Below are positions 25,746-35,921 of a stretch of 64,000 nucleotides of DNA, piece after piece. Source of the stretch: Candidatus Eubacterium faecigallinarum (lineage in GTDB: Bacteria > Bacillota > Clostridia > Oscillospirales > Acutalibacteraceae). The notes beneath the pieces are model-generated. The model did not search any database, was not told the DNA's origin, and saw only the letters and a program-made list of their open reading frames with translations. Within the stretch, counting starts at the first letter, position 1, and each line of letters opens with the position of its first letter. Where the stretch lies: the NCBI GenBank assembly GCA_019115455.1, contig DXDN01000025.1, forward strand, positions 1 through 64,000. The letters run 5' to 3'. Position numbers and translations under genes: made by a program.

Positions 25746-28700
25746 ATGTTTACTCATTTGCACACGCATACTGAATTTTCACTGCTTGACGGCGCCTGCC
25801 GTATTGAGCAGCTGGTGAGTCGTGCAAAGAGCCTTGGAATGCAGTCTCTTGCTATTACCGACCACGGTAATATGTACGGGGCTGTTGATTTTTATAAGGC
25901 GTGTAAAAAAGAGGGCATAAATCCCATAATCGGATGCGAAGTTTATGTTGCCGCAAGGAGCCGATTCGACAGGGACAAGGTGCTTGATAAGGATTATAAT
26001 CATCTTATCCTGCTTTGTGAAAACGAAACGGGTTACAAAAATCTTATCAGCATGGTGTCAAAGTCGTTTACCGAGGGCTTTTACTTCAAGCCGAGAATAG
26101 ACAGGGATTTGCTTGAAAAATATCACGAGGGTCTGATATGCCTGTCTGCCTGCCTTGCCGGGGAGATACCCCAGGCTATACTTCAAAAGGATTATGAAAA
26201 GGCGAAAAGAACTGCGCTGTGGTATCGCGACGTTTTCGGCAAGGGAAATTATTATCTTGAGTTGCAAAACCACGGACTTGACGAGCAGTTTTCCGTAAAC
26301 GAGGGGATAAAGCGAATTTCCAGAGAAACGGGAATACCCATGGTCGCTACTAACGACGTTCATTATATCGAAAAGCAGGATGCAAAAATACAGCAGGTGC
26401 TCATTTGTATCGCCACAAACCATGTTCTGGGTGACGATACGGGACTGGAATTTCACGCCGATGAGTTTTATCTCAAGAGCGAGGAGGAGATGCGTGAGCT
26501 GTTTGCCGATGTTCCGGCGGCAATAGACAATACCCAGCTGATTGCAGACAGATGCAATTTTGATTTTGAATTCGGCAAAACCAAACTGCCTTATTACGAG
26601 ACACCTGATAATCAGGACCATTTTGAATATTTCAGACAGCTTTGTATGCAGGGGATGAAGCGGCGCTACGGTGAGAATCCCCCTGCCGAATACTATGACA
26701 GATTGGAATACGAGCTTAAGACTGTTGAAGCGATGGGGTATACGGACTACTACCTTATAGTGTGGGATTTCGTCACCTTTGCCAAAAGCAGTGGAATACC
26801 CGTGGGACCGGGAAGAGGCTCCGGCGCCGGCTCTATTGCCGCATACTGTATGGGCATAACGGACCTTGATCCAATGAAATATAATTTGCTTTTTGAGAGA
26901 TTTCTTAATCCGGAAAGAGTATCAATGCCGGATTTTGATATTGATTTCTGTTATGAAAGGCGTTCTGAGGTTATTGATTATGTCACTCAGAAATACGGCC
27001 AGGATCATGTGGCTCAGATAGTAACCTTTGGTACTCTTGCCACACGTGCCGCAATCAGGGACGTGGGCAGAGCCATGGGAATGACCTATGCGTCTGTGGA
27101 CGCTGTGGCAAAGCTGGTGCCAAATGACTTTCATATTACAATCGACCAGGCGGTTAAAAAATCAAAGGAGCTTTCCGATCTGATGAGTGAAAATCAGCAG
27201 GTCAGGGAATTGATTGAAACCGCCAAAAAGGTTGAGGGCATGCCGAGAAATACGTCCACTCATGCGGCAGGCGTGGTAATAACACGTGATCCCGTGTCAT
27301 CATATGTGCCGTTGGCGTCAAACGACGGCGTTCCCGTTACTCAGTATATTATGACCACGCTGGAGGAGCTGGGACTCCTTAAAATGGACTTTCTCGGGCT
27401 AAGAACCCTTACGGTTATAGATGATGCCTCAAAGGCAGCAGGTATTGATATTAATAAAATACCTATTGATGATGAGAAAGTTTACAGGCTTTTTTCCAGG
27501 GGACAGACAGAGGGAATATTCCAGTTTGAATCCTCGGGAATGAAGCAGATGCTCACAAATCTCAAGCCGAGAGCGCTTGAGGACCTTATTGCCGCCACGT
27601 CCCTTTACAGACCAGGCCCTGCAAAGCAAATTGACACCTTTGTAGAAAATTCCCATAATCCTGCTAAAGTGAAATATATAACGGAAAAGCTAAGACCCAT
27701 ACTTGAAAACACCTACGGCTGTATGGTGTATCAGGAGCAGGTAATGCAGATATTCAGGGAACTTGCAGGGTATTCCTACGGAAAAGCTGATATCGTGCGC
27801 CGTGCCATGAGCAAGAAAAAGATTGACGTTATGGAGCACGAGCGTGGGAATTTTATAGACGGCTGCAGCAAAAACGGAATTGATGAATCCGCCGCCAACA
27901 CGATTTTTGACCAGATGTCAGACTTTGCGAAATACGCATTCAACAAATCCCACGCTGCCTGCTACGCTTTGGTGGCATACAGAACGGCGTACCTGAAATG
28001 CTATTATCCTGCCGAGTTTATGGCGGCGCTTATGACTTCGGTACTTGACCAGACAAACAAGATTGCAAGATATACAGCAGAATGCAAGCGCATCGGTCTG
28101 AGGCTCGGACCGCCCGATATAAATACGTCTATGAAAGGCTTTACCGCTAACGGCAAAGTTATTAACTACGGACTTTTGGGAATTAAAAACGTGGGCTCAG
28201 ATTTTATCGACGAGGTTGTAAAAGAGCGTAAAAACGGCAAATTTACCGACTTGACAGATTTTTGCAAGCGTATGCAGGAGGGGCATTTTAACCGAAGAGC
28301 AGTTGAAAGCCTTATTCGCTGCGGTGCTATGGATTGCTTTGAGGGCAACAGACGCCAGATGCTTCAGGCGCTGCCGTCACTGATAACAAATCTTGAAAAT
28401 TACAGGCAGAGCACAAGATACGGTCAGGTAGGATTTTTCGATCTCGGTGCCGGGGAGATTATGAAGCTGGATACCGAATTGCCCGACGTTGAGGAGTTCC
28501 CAAAGACGGAGCTTCTTAAAATGGAAAAAGACATGACGGGACTTTATCTGTCGGGTCATCCTATGGACAAATATGCTGATATATGTAAAAACAGGGGATA
28601 TGCCTATACTATTGACCTTATAGACGCGGAAAACGACGCTATGTCACGCTACAGGGACAAAAGCACCGTCAAGCTTTGCGGTATTATTACCCATATAACT

Positions 28701-29195
28701 CTTAAACAAACCAGAAACGGCGCCACTATGGCGTTTGTGACGGCGGAGGACCTTTACGGTTCAATAGAAATTATCGTATTTCCCAAAACGCTGGAGAAAT
28801 ATTCTGCTCTTTTGTACGAGGGGAGTGTAATAAGCGTTACCGGCAACCTGTCCCTGGAGGAGCAGAAGGATGCCAAAATACTTGCAAGCGAAATTGCACC
28901 GCCGCCGACTCAGGGCGATGAAGTCAGTGAGCCGCACCCTGACGCTAAGCGGCAGAAAAAACACCGCCGTGTGGGTCTTTTTCTCAGATTTCGTAACGAA
29001 TCGGACGATAATATAAGGCTTGCCAAGCGGGTGACGGATATTTTTGACGGAACAGTTCCGCTGTATTTTTACTATATTGATAGTAAAAGATATGAGCTTC
29101 AGCCTGCCGAAAACTTTGTGGAGGTCAACGAAACGGAGCTGGCGGAGCTAAGGCGAATACTAGGTGATGAAAATGTGGTTTATGTGGGCGGATAA
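25746..29195 (+). CDS. dnaE: DNA polymerase III alpha subunit (DnaE type)
   Basis: A 1149-residue replicative polymerase. An N-terminal PHP domain begins with HLHTHTEFSLLDG. The catalytic PDFDIDF is at 395-401, GRGSGAGSIAAYC lies earlier in the palm, and NKSHAACYALVAYRTAYLK is in the fingers region. Helix-hairpin-helix and OB-fold regions follow. In low-GC Gram-positives DnaE works beside PolC; in Bacillus it extends RNA primers before handing over to PolC. AGAAGGTAGA precedes ATG 25746. It ends the run that starts at hprK. Confidence 0.95.
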   Translation: MFTHLHTHTEFSLLDGACRIEQLVSRAKSLGMQSLAITDHGNMYGAVDFYKACKKEGINPIIGCEVYVAARSRFDRDKVLDKDYNHLILLCENETGYKNLISMVSKSFTEGFYFKPRIDRDLLEKYHEGLICLSACLAGEIPQAILQKDYEKAKRTALWYRDVFGKGNYYLELQNHGLDEQFSVNEGIKRISRETGIPMVATNDVHYIEKQDAKIQQVLICIATNHVLGDDTGLEFHADEFYLKSEEEMRELFADVPAAIDNTQLIADRCNFDFEFGKTKLPYYETPDNQDHFEYFRQLCMQGMKRRYGENPPAEYYDRLEYELKTVEAMGYTDYYLIVWDFVTFAKSSGIPVGPGRGSGAGSIAAYCMGITDLDPMKYNLLFERFLNPERVSMPDFDIDFCYERRSEVIDYVTQKYGQDHVAQIVTFGTLATRAAIRDVGRAMGMTYASVDAVAKLVPNDFHITIDQAVKKSKELSDLMSENQQVRELIETAKKVEGMPRNTSTHAAGVVITRDPVSSYVPLASNDGVPVTQYIMTTLEELGLLKMDFLGLRTLTVIDDASKAAGIDINKIPIDDEKVYRLFSRGQTEGIFQFESSGMKQMLTNLKPRALEDLIAATSLYRPGPAKQIDTFVENSHNPAKVKYITEKLRPILENTYGCMVYQEQVMQIFRELAGYSYGKADIVRRAMSKKKIDVMEHERGNFIDGCSKNGIDESAANTIFDQMSDFAKYAFNKSHAACYALVAYRTAYLKCYYPAEFMAALMTSVLDQTNKIARYTAECKRIGLRLGPPDINTSMKGFTANGKVINYGLLGIKNVGSDFIDEVVKERKNGKFTDLTDFCKRMQEGHFNRRAVESLIRCGAMDCFEGNRRQMLQALPSLITNLENYRQSTRYGQVGFFDLGAGEIMKLDTELPDVEEFPKTELLKMEKDMTGLYLSGHPMDKYADICKNRGYAYTIDLIDAENDAMSRYRDKSTVKLCGIITHITLKQTRNGATMAFVTAEDLYGSIEIIVFPKTLEKYSALLYEGSVISVTGNLSLEEQKDAKILASEIAPPPTQGDEVSEPHPDAKRQKKHRRVGLFLRFRNESDDNIRLAKRVTDIFDGTVPLYFYYIDSKRYELQPAENFVEVNETELAELRRILGDENVVYVGG

Positions 29196-29251
29196 TTTGC
29201 CGTTCGTTCATCACATTTTATTGAATTAACATATAATAAAAAAGTCGATAC

Positions 29252-29280
29252 TTGACATTTTTATTATATGATATTAAAAT
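29252..29280 (+). promoter_or_regulatory. Sigma-A promoter of pfkA
   Basis: TTGACA at 29252 and TAAAAT at 29275 are separated by 17 bp. Confidence 0.75.
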
Positions 29281-29330
29281 GTATGTTACTGTGTTAATCG
29301 ACATTGTGAATTTTAGGAGGATACTGAATT

Positions 29331-30296
29331 ATGAAAACAATTGCAGTATTGACAAGCGGCGGAGACGCGCCGGGCATGAATGCGGCTGTTAGAGCGGTTG
29401 TTCGCACAGCCTGTGAAAACGGTATAAAAGTATACGGAGTAATCCGCGGATACAACGGACTTATCAACGGAGACTTCATTGAAATGGACCTTCGCTCCGT
29501 TTCGGATATTATTAACAGAGGCGGTACGATTCTTTATTCTGCCCGTTCTGTAGAGTTTGCAACCGAGGAGGGTATGCGCAAGGCTGTTCGTACCTGCCAG
29601 GAATGGGGTATAGAAGGCGTTGTTGTTATCGGCGGCGACGGTTCCTTCCGCGGCGCCAGAGACTTGTCTGAGAGAGGAATCCCATGCGTTGGTATTCCCG
29701 GTACTATTGATAATGATATTGCCTGCTGTGATTATACTATCGGCTATGATACATGTCTTAATACTATAATGGAAATGGTTGACCGTCTTCGTGACACCGC
29801 AGAGTCACACGACAGATGCTCCGTTATCGAGGTAATGGGCAGAAGAGCGGGTTACCTTGCACTTAATTCAGGTATCGCCTGCGGCGCAACTTCAATCCTT
29901 ATTCCGGAAGTGCCGTTTGATATTGAAAAGCACGTTATCCAGAGAATGAAAAAGACTCAGAGAACTGACAAGAAGCACTTTATCATAATTGTTGCTGAGG
30001 GCTGCGATGTCGATGTTGCCGAGCTTGCAAAGGAAATCCAGAAGAAGACCGGCGTAGAATCACGCTCAACTGTTCTCGGTCATACTCAGCGCGGCGGCTC
30101 ACCTACTGTTAAGGACAGAGTTATGGCTACTCGTATGGGTAATTATGCTGTTAAGCTGCTTATGAAAAATATCGGTAACCGTGTTGTTGCGGCTCAGAAG
30201 GAAGAAGTTGTTGATTACGATATCTTTGAGGCGCTCAATATGACTAAATCCATTGATATGAACCTCTATAACGTAGCTCACGAGGTTTCAATCTAA
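29331..30296 (+). CDS. pfkA: ATP-dependent 6-phosphofructokinase
   Basis: A 321-residue glycolytic enzyme converting fructose-6-phosphate to fructose-1,6-bisphosphate. The N-terminal TSGGDAPGMNAAVRA, the GGDGSFRGA loop, PGTIDNDIACCDYTIG with the catalytic Asp region, MGRRAGYLA and LGHTQRGGSP are all canonical. Its Gly at the residue after GGDGS and overall length fit ATP-dependent PfkA rather than PPi-dependent enzymes. AGGAGGA lies upstream. It has its own promoter and terminator, and no pyruvate kinase gene follows. Confidence 0.95.
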   Translation: MKTIAVLTSGGDAPGMNAAVRAVVRTACENGIKVYGVIRGYNGLINGDFIEMDLRSVSDIINRGGTILYSARSVEFATEEGMRKAVRTCQEWGIEGVVVIGGDGSFRGARDLSERGIPCVGIPGTIDNDIACCDYTIGYDTCLNTIMEMVDRLRDTAESHDRCSVIEVMGRRAGYLALNSGIACGATSILIPEVPFDIEKHVIQRMKKTQRTDKKHFIIIVAEGCDVDVAELAKEIQKKTGVESRSTVLGHTQRGGSPTVKDRVMATRMGNYAVKLLMKNIGNRVVAAQKEEVVDYDIFEALNMTKSIDMNLYNVAHEVSI

Positions 30297-30350
30297 GGTA
30301 CATAGAGTCGAAATTTTAAATTAAAATTTTATAAAACATAAAAATTTTTT

Positions 30351-30381
30351 AAGGACATCCATGTGATGTCCTTATTTTTTT
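30351..30381 (+). terminator. Intrinsic terminator after pfkA
   Basis: A 9-bp perfect stem AAGGACATC/GATGTCCTT (30351-30359 with 30365-30373) is followed by a T7 run. Confidence 0.88.
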
Positions 30382-30406
30382 GTCAATACTATTATCGGTG
30401 ATTTTA

Positions 30407-31609
30407 ATGAAAAAATTTATAAGGGCGGCAGACGCCTGCATTGCTGTAATGCTGATATTCATTTATGTTTTGGTGGGTGTAGGCGATTACTCCCTTCCGG
30501 ACCGTATTTCGACCTATTCTTCAAAAGATATAAGCTATAACAGTATATATAAGGTTGATGTTACCGAAAACAGTCAGGTGGATTTTCAGAATAACGCACG
30601 TGTTTCTCCCAGCGAATCAGAGATAAAGCTTTTAGGCATTATTCCGGTAAAATCAGCACAGGTAACGCACGAGAGCGAGCAGAGAGTCTATGTCAGCGGA
30701 GAATGTTTCGGTATAAAGCTTTATACTGACGGGGTAATAGTTGTGGGCACAAAGGATGTTGTGACTGATGAGGGAAAATGCAATCCGGCAAAGGAAGCCG
30801 GTATAGAAAAAGGCGATATCATCATCAGTATCAACAATGTTAAGATGACGTCCTCTTCTCAGGTGGAGGAGACATTTAATGACAATAACGGCAAGGATTA
30901 TGAAATTACGGTGAAACGTAACGGAAATTATAAAAAATTTACATTAACTCCTGTTTATTCCAAATCGGAGGGCAGATATAAAGTCGGTATCTGGGTAAGA
31001 GATTCCACCGCCGGAATAGGTACTATAACATTTTATAATCCCGAAAACAGCAGTCTTGCCGCCCTGGGTCATCCCATTACCGATGTGGACACAAACGAGA
31101 TAATGCCCATACTTAACGGTGAGGCTGTAAAGGCAAATGTTACTAAGATTTACAAGAGCACTGACGGCGAGGCAGGATCACTTAGCTGCGACTTTACAAA
31201 TGAGGCAATAGGAAGCCTGAGTGTAAACAGCAACTGCGGAATTTACGGCAAATATCAGTGCGCTCTTTCGGACAAGCGACTTTATAAGGTGGCAAACTCC
31301 CAGGAGGTGGAAAAGGGCAGCGCTCAGATACTGTGCACTGTGGACGAAAAAGGTCCCCAGCTTTACGACGTGGAAATAACCAGAATATCGTACAGGGAAA
31401 ATAACGACGAAAAAAATATGGTAGTAAAGGTTACCGACAAAAATCTGCTGGAAAAAACGGGCGGAATCGTTCAGGGAATGAGCGGCTCACCGATAATTCA
31501 AAACGGTATGCTGGTGGGCGCTTTAACGCATGTTATAGTGGATAATCCCGAAAAGGGTTATGCGATTTTTGCCGAAAAAATGATGCAGCAGTCGGAAGAA
31601 ATCAAATAA
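30407..31609 (+). CDS. spoIVB: SpoIVB peptidase (S55 family)
   Basis: A 400-residue serine peptidase made in the forespore and exported to the intermembrane space, where it triggers pro-SigK processing in Bacillus. An N-terminal membrane anchor (about 8-27) is followed by a PDZ domain (about 120-190, containing GIEKGDIIISINN) and the S55 domain. The latter has LAALGHPITDVD with the catalytic-type His and GIVQGMSGSPIIQNG with the Ser. The TTG at 30380 lies in the upstream terminator T-run, so ATG 30407 with a weak GGTGA site is chosen. Adjacent to spo0A, as in most spore formers. Confidence 0.93.
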   Translation: MKKFIRAADACIAVMLIFIYVLVGVGDYSLPDRISTYSSKDISYNSIYKVDVTENSQVDFQNNARVSPSESEIKLLGIIPVKSAQVTHESEQRVYVSGECFGIKLYTDGVIVVGTKDVVTDEGKCNPAKEAGIEKGDIIISINNVKMTSSSQVEETFNDNNGKDYEITVKRNGNYKKFTLTPVYSKSEGRYKVGIWVRDSTAGIGTITFYNPENSSLAALGHPITDVDTNEIMPILNGEAVKANVTKIYKSTDGEAGSLSCDFTNEAIGSLSVNSNCGIYGKYQCALSDKRLYKVANSQEVEKGSAQILCTVDEKGPQLYDVEITRISYRENNDEKNMVVKVTDKNLLEKTGGIVQGMSGSPIIQNGMLVGALTHVIVDNPEKGYAIFAEKMMQQSEEIK

Positions 31610-31693
31610 GAAAAAATGCCTTTGTTTTATTACTCACAATTAAACGAATAACACAAAAAGTGAAAATTAATTACAAAAAAAAGTGAAAAATAC

Positions 31694-31722
31694 TTGCAAT
31701 CTGCAATGAAAAATGGTAATAT
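31694..31722 (+). promoter_or_regulatory. Promoter of spo0A
   Basis: TTGCAA at 31694 and TAATAT at 31717 are separated by 17 bp. The -10 lies 29 bp before the start. No clear TGTCGAA-type 0A box was seen beside it. Confidence 0.6.
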
Positions 31723-31751
31723 GTGGAAGTAATAACAAAGGAGGGTTTTTA

Positions 31752-32522
31752 ATGAAAACCAATTTAAAAGTATTAATTGCTGATGATTCGGAAAGTTTCG
31801 GCAGAGAATGTCAAAAGGAGTTGAAAGAAGCCGGTTTCGACGTAATAATTACTGCGAAGGACGGTTCCAGGGTTATGTCCGTCATTGACGCCCAGCATAT
31901 CGACGTTGTGCTCATCGACGCATTTATGCCCAATGGTGACGCTATCGACATACTCGAGCATCTCAACAGCTCCCTTAACGAAAAGCCGCTGGTCGCTGTT
32001 ATATCCTCGGTGGACTCACAGGATTTTGAGGAGCAGATGATAAGCGCCGGGGCAAACTACTACTTCATTAAACCGGTCACTCCACAATCTGTGGCACGCC
32101 GTATTGTGAGCCTTGCCTCATGGAAAACTCAGAAAAGAAAGCGTGAGCAGAACAGTATAAGCGACAGTGATATCGAAATAACAATATCCGACATTATGCG
32201 CCAAATCGGTGTTCCTGCTCACATAAAAGGTTATCAGTATTTAAGAACGGCAATTAAGCTTTCAATAAATGACAGCGAGATGCTGGGCTCGGTAACGAAA
32301 CTTCTTTATCCCACTGTGGCAAAAATGTATAACACTACTGCTTCACGTGTGGAGCGTGCTATCAGGCATGCCATCGAGGTGGCGTGGGACCGCGGCGACG
32401 TTGACGTTCTCTCATCTTACTTCGGTTATACTATCCAGTCGCAGAGAGGCAAGCCCACAAATTCCGAATTTATCGCCATGATAGCGGATAAGCTTAAACT
32501 TTCACTTAAAACCACCGCTTAA
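31752..32522 (+). CDS. spo0A: Sporulation master regulator Spo0A
   Basis: A 256-residue response regulator. The receiver domain (about 1-120) has the acidic pair D11/D12 and phosphoacceptor D56 in VVLIDAFMP. The C-terminal Spo0A DNA-binding domain (about 150-256) contains [42 protein letters not shown] and the terminal region with PTNSEFIA. The ATG at 31752 has AAGGAGGG 6-7 nt upstream; a longer frame from 31713 overlaps the promoter. Phosphorylation would switch on sporulation genes. Placement after spoIVB is classical. Confidence 0.97.
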   Translation: MKTNLKVLIADDSESFGRECQKELKEAGFDVIITAKDGSRVMSVIDAQHIDVVLIDAFMPNGDAIDILEHLNSSLNEKPLVAVISSVDSQDFEEQMISAGANYYFIKPVTPQSVARRIVSLASWKTQKRKREQNSISDSDIEITISDIMRQIGVPAHIKGYQYLRTAIKLSINDSEMLGSVTKLLYPTVAKMYNTTASRVERAIRHAIEVAWDRGDVDVLSSYFGYTIQSQRGKPTNSEFIAMIADKLKLSLKTTA

Positions 32523-32546
32523 TTATTATATATACATTAAATCTAT

Positions 32547-32596
32547 ATCTTGTGGCACAAGGCGTAACATAAGCCGATTTGCCACAAGATTTTTTA
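32547..32596 (+). terminator. Intrinsic terminator after spo0A
   Basis: An 11-bp perfect stem ATCTTGTGGCA/TGCCACAAGAT (32547-32557 with 32580-32590) closes a 22-nt loop and is followed by TTTTT. Confidence 0.85.
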
Positions 32597-32678
32597 TTGT
32601 GCACTTTTACAGAAATTTAAAAGCAAAATTCAGTAAATTTGCACAAGGAAAAATTTTATAAAAAATTTAATAATTGCC

Positions 32679-32707
32679 TTGACAACGGTGTTTCTTTAAT
32701 ATATAAT
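32679..32707 (+). promoter_or_regulatory. Consensus sigma-A promoter of the S10-spc-alpha superoperon
   Basis: A perfect TTGACA at 32679 and perfect TATAAT at 32702 are separated by 17 bp. The -10 lies within the left arm of a 14-bp inverted repeat (32697-32710 with 32729-32742) that spans the expected start site. Confidence 0.93.
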
Positions 32708-32713
32708 AAGTGA

Positions 32714-33021
32714 GCCTGTGAAAAAGGGCTTATTATATATTATTATAAAAGCGCTTTGTTCACACCTTAGATATGCGATGATGTGTGAGGTTGCATCATA
32801 ATGACCCAGATGGTAATTCACACGGAGTATGTCCGATTTTAAACCGGGCGAAAAACACCGATAGGTAACTGTGCCGTCAGCGGCTTGCGTACGCTGATAT
32901 TGTGCCAAATTCTGTATGCCCGAATGAAAATCATTCGGTTTTATTTACAGAGAGGGTTGAAACACACGGTAGCGTGGAAGCTTATCGGAGCTCGCACCAT
33001 ATTTTTTCAGGAGGAAATAAA
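32714..33021 (+). promoter_or_regulatory. Leader of about 300 nt before rpsJ, possible attenuator
   Basis: This gene-free stretch lies between the predicted transcription start and rpsJ. It holds a small hairpin CCGAATG/CATTCGG (32920-32926 with 32932-32938) followed by TTTTATTT, which could act as an attenuator, and other dyads such as ACGCTGA-type repeats near 32875-32900. In E. coli the S10 leader is the target of L4 feedback. I cannot show the same mechanism here and match no known Rfam family by eye. Confidence 0.45.
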
Positions 33022-33336
33022 ATGGCAGCAAGTAAAGTTAAAATTCGAATCAGGCTTAAGGGCTATGATCACAGCCTTGTTGATCAGGCAGCTGAGAAGA
33101 TTGTTGAGACCGCCAAGAGAACAGGCGCTCAGGTAAGCGGACCTATTCCGCTTCCGACAGAAGTTGAGAAGATCACAATCCTCAGAGCTGTTCACAAGTA
33201 CAAGGACAGCCGTGAGCAATTCGAACAGAGAACACACAAAAGACTCATCGACATTCTCAGACCTTCAAACAAGACTGTTGAAGCTCTGACAAGTCTTGAG
33301 CTCCCAGCCGGCGTAGAGATCGAAATCAAACTCTAA
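33022..33336 (+). CDS. rpsJ: 30S ribosomal protein S10
   Basis: A 104-residue small-subunit head protein, also known as the antitermination factor NusE. Recognised by [53 protein letters not shown] and the [11 protein letters not shown] end. ATG 33022 follows AGGAGG; an open frame continues upstream through the leader but has no site. First gene of the S10 cluster. Confidence 0.97.
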   Translation: MAASKVKIRIRLKGYDHSLVDQAAEKIVETAKRTGAQVSGPIPLPTEVEKITILRAVHKYKDSREQFEQRTHKRLIDILRPSNKTVEALTSLELPAGVEIEIKL

Positions 33337-33393
33337 TAACGGCTGAGGTCATGTTGGGGAAACTCAACCAATAACCAAAAGGAGGAAATAAAC

Positions 33394-34026
33394 ATGAAAA
33401 AAGGTCTTATCGGCAAGAAGATCGGAATGACTCAGATCTTTGACGAAAACGGAAAAGTAATTCCCGTAACAGTAGTTGAAGCTGGTCCGTGTCCGGTTAC
33501 ACAGATCAAGACAATGGACAACGACGGTTATCAGGCTGTACAGGTTGGCTTCGGTGATGTTAAGGTATCACGTGTCAACAAGCCTATGAAAGGTCACTTT
33601 GACAAGGCCGACGTTGCTCCGAAGAAAACATTGAAGGAATTCCGTCTGGACAGCATCGAGGGCATTGAGGTTGGCAACATTCTCAAGGCTGACATATTCG
33701 AGGCAGGCGAAACCGTAGATGTTAAGGGTACAAGCAAGGGTCACGGAACTTCAGGCGCAATCAAACGCTGGAACTTCGCAAGACTCAGGATGACACACGG
33801 TACAGGCCCGAACCACCGTCATGCAGGTTCACTGGGTGCATGTTCAAGCCCTTCAAGAGTATTCAAGGGCAAGAAGATGGCGGGTCATTACGGATGCGAC
33901 ACAGTAACGGTTCAGAACCTCAAGGTTGTTAAGGTTGACGCAGAAAACAATCTTATCGCAATCAAGGGCGCAATTCCGGGTCCTAAGGGCGGAATCGTTG
34001 TTATCGCCGACGCAGTTAAAGCTTAA
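33394..34026 (+). CDS. rplC: 50S ribosomal protein L3
   Basis: A 210-residue large-subunit protein that helps start 23S rRNA assembly near the peptidyl transferase centre. Starts [13 protein letters not shown] and contains [10 protein letters not shown] and the [19 protein letters not shown] loop characteristic of bacterial L3. AGGAGG precedes the ATG. A 57-bp gap separates it from rpsJ. Confidence 0.97.
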   Translation: MKKGLIGKKIGMTQIFDENGKVIPVTVVEAGPCPVTQIKTMDNDGYQAVQVGFGDVKVSRVNKPMKGHFDKADVAPKKTLKEFRLDSIEGIEVGNILKADIFEAGETVDVKGTSKGHGTSGAIKRWNFARLRMTHGTGPNHRHAGSLGACSSPSRVFKGKKMAGHYGCDTVTVQNLKVVKVDAENNLIAIKGAIPGPKGGIVVIADAVKA

Positions 34027-34043
34027 CGGAAGGAGAGATTAGA

Positions 34044-34667
34044 ATGGCACAGGTTCAGGTTTATAACCAGGAAGGTAAGAAAACTTCAAAATTAGAACTT
34101 GCTGATTCAGTTTTCGGCATTGAGCCAAACACATCAGCAATGCATCTTGCAGTTGTTAGCTATCTTGCTAATCAGCGTCAGGGTACACAGTCAACTCTCA
34201 CTCGTTCAGAAGTAAGCGGTGGCGGTGCAAAACCCTGGAGACAGAAAGGCACAGGCCGTGCACGTCAGGGCTCAACACGCAGCCCGCAGTGGACACACGG
34301 CGGAATCGCTCTCGGTCCTAAGCCGAGAAAGTATAAGGTAAACCTTAACAAGAAAGTTAAGAGACTCGCTATGAAGTCAGCACTTTCAAGCAAGGTTGCC
34401 GCAGACGAAATGATGGTAATCAACAAGGTTGAGCTTGAGGAAATCAAGACAAAGGCTGTTGTTGAAATGCTTGCTAAGCTTAAGGCAGCAAAGAAAACTC
34501 TTATCGTTACCGCTGAAAGCGACGAGAAGATTTACAAGAGTGCACGCAACATCGATGGCGTAAAGGTAGCTACAGTAAATACACTTTGCGTTTATGATAT
34601 TCTTAATTGCGACTCATTTGTTGTTCTTAAGGACGCAGCCAAGAAGATAGAGGAGGTATATGCATAA
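34044..34667 (+). CDS. rplD: 50S ribosomal protein L4
   Basis: A 207-residue protein lining the exit tunnel. The extended loop is recognised by RSEVSGGGAKPWRQKGTGRARQ and GPKPRKYKVNLNKKVKR. In several bacteria L4 also represses its own S10 operon. The stop overlaps the rplW start (TAATG). Confidence 0.97.
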   Translation: MAQVQVYNQEGKKTSKLELADSVFGIEPNTSAMHLAVVSYLANQRQGTQSTLTRSEVSGGGAKPWRQKGTGRARQGSTRSPQWTHGGIALGPKPRKYKVNLNKKVKRLAMKSALSSKVAADEMMVINKVELEEIKTKAVVEMLAKLKAAKKTLIVTAESDEKIYKSARNIDGVKVATVNTLCVYDILNCDSFVVLKDAAKKIEEVYA

Positions 34668-34963
34668 TGAAAACTGCTCAGGATATCATTATCAAGCCTA
34701 TCATCACTGAGGAATCAATGATGGGTATTATGATGAAAAAGTATACCTTCAAGGTTGCAAAGGACGCCAACAAGATTGAGATTGCCAAGGCTGTTGAGGA
34801 AGTATTCCCCGGCACAAAGGTAGCTAAGGTAAACACAATCAACGTTCGCGGTCAGAAGCGTCGTCAGGGTATGAACGTCGGCTATACTCCTTCATGGAAA
34901 AAGGCGATCGTTACCCTTACAGAAGATTCAAAGGAAATTGAATTCTTCAACGATATGATGTAA
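34667..34963 (+). CDS. rplW: 50S ribosomal protein L23
   Basis: A 98-residue protein at the tunnel exit that docks SRP and trigger factor. Recognised by IIKPIITEESM, YTFKVAKDANKIEIAKAVEE and the GQKRRQG loop. Translationally coupled to rplD by a 1-nt overlap. Confidence 0.96.
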   Translation: MKTAQDIIIKPIITEESMMGIMMKKYTFKVAKDANKIEIAKAVEEVFPGTKVAKVNTINVRGQKRRQGMNVGYTPSWKKAIVTLTEDSKEIEFFNDMM

Positions 34964-35067
34964 TCACATCTCTATATTATAAATAGTATAGCTGAATAAT
35001 AATTTCGGATGATGAGGTATGAAAGGTGCCATCCTTTCGCAAAGTTATCCGGAAAGGAGAAAAAATA

Positions 35068-35901
35068 ATGGCAATTAAAAATTACAAGCCAACCACTCCT
35101 TCAAGAAGAAACATGTCAGTAATTGATTATTCAACCGTTTCAAAGGTTGCTCCTGAGAAGTCACTGCTTGAGCCACTCAGCAAGAAATCAGGCCGCAACT
35201 CCTACGGCAGAATAACAGTTCGTCATCGTGGTGGCGGTAACAGAAGAAAGTATCGTATTATTGATTTCAAGAGAAACAAGTTTGACGTACCTGCAACTGT
35301 ACAGACAATTGAGTACGATCCTAACAGAAGCGCTCACATTGCTCTCATTCAGTATGAGGACGGAGTTAAGAACTATATCACAGCTCCTGAAGGTCTTAAG
35401 GTAGGCGACACTGTTATGTCAGGCCCTAACGCCGATATCGTAGCAGGTAACGCTCTGGCTCTTAAGGATATGCCGGTAGGTACAATCGTTCACAACGTTG
35501 AGCTTTATCCCGGCAACGGCGCTCAGCTTGCTCGTTCAGCCGGCAACAGCGCTCAGCTTATGGCTCTTGAAGGCGCTTATGCGCTTCTCAGACTTCCCTC
35601 AGGCGAGCTGAGAAACGTTCCTAAGGATTGTATGGCAACTGTAGGCGTTGTTGGTAACTCTGACCACGCTAACGTAAAGATCGGTAAAGCCGGACGTAAG
35701 CGCAACATGGGTTGGAGACCTACAGTCCGCGGTTCTGTAATGAACCCGAACGACCACCCGCACGGTGGTGGTGAAGGTAAGTCACCAATCGGCCGTCCAG
35801 GTCCGTGTACACCTTGGGGCAAGCCTGCTCTTGGTTATAAGACACGTAATAAGAAGAAGGCATCTAATAAGTTAATCGTTCGCCGTCGTAACGGTAAATA
35901 A
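35068..35901 (+). CDS. rplB: 50S ribosomal protein L2
   Basis: A 277-residue protein needed for subunit joining and peptidyl transferase. Recognised by [30 protein letters not shown] and the C-terminal [18 protein letters not shown] containing the conserved His. ATG 35068 follows GGAAAGGAG; a frame opening at 35026 lacks a site. The preceding 104-bp gap after rplW is the longest in this part of the cluster. Confidence 0.97.
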   Translation: MAIKNYKPTTPSRRNMSVIDYSTVSKVAPEKSLLEPLSKKSGRNSYGRITVRHRGGGNRRKYRIIDFKRNKFDVPATVQTIEYDPNRSAHIALIQYEDGVKNYITAPEGLKVGDTVMSGPNADIVAGNALALKDMPVGTIVHNVELYPGNGAQLARSAGNSAQLMALEGAYALLRLPSGELRNVPKDCMATVGVVGNSDHANVKIGKAGRKRNMGWRPTVRGSVMNPNDHPHGGGEGKSPIGRPGPCTPWGKPALGYKTRNKKKASNKLIVRRRNGK

Positions 35902-35921
35902 GAAGAAAGGAGAAGATTAAT

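Noticed and set aside
32696-32908. Minus-strand open frame of 70 codons over the S10 promoter and leader.
   Set aside because: It lacks a ribosome binding site, covers the consensus promoter and resembles no protein; it is a chance frame.
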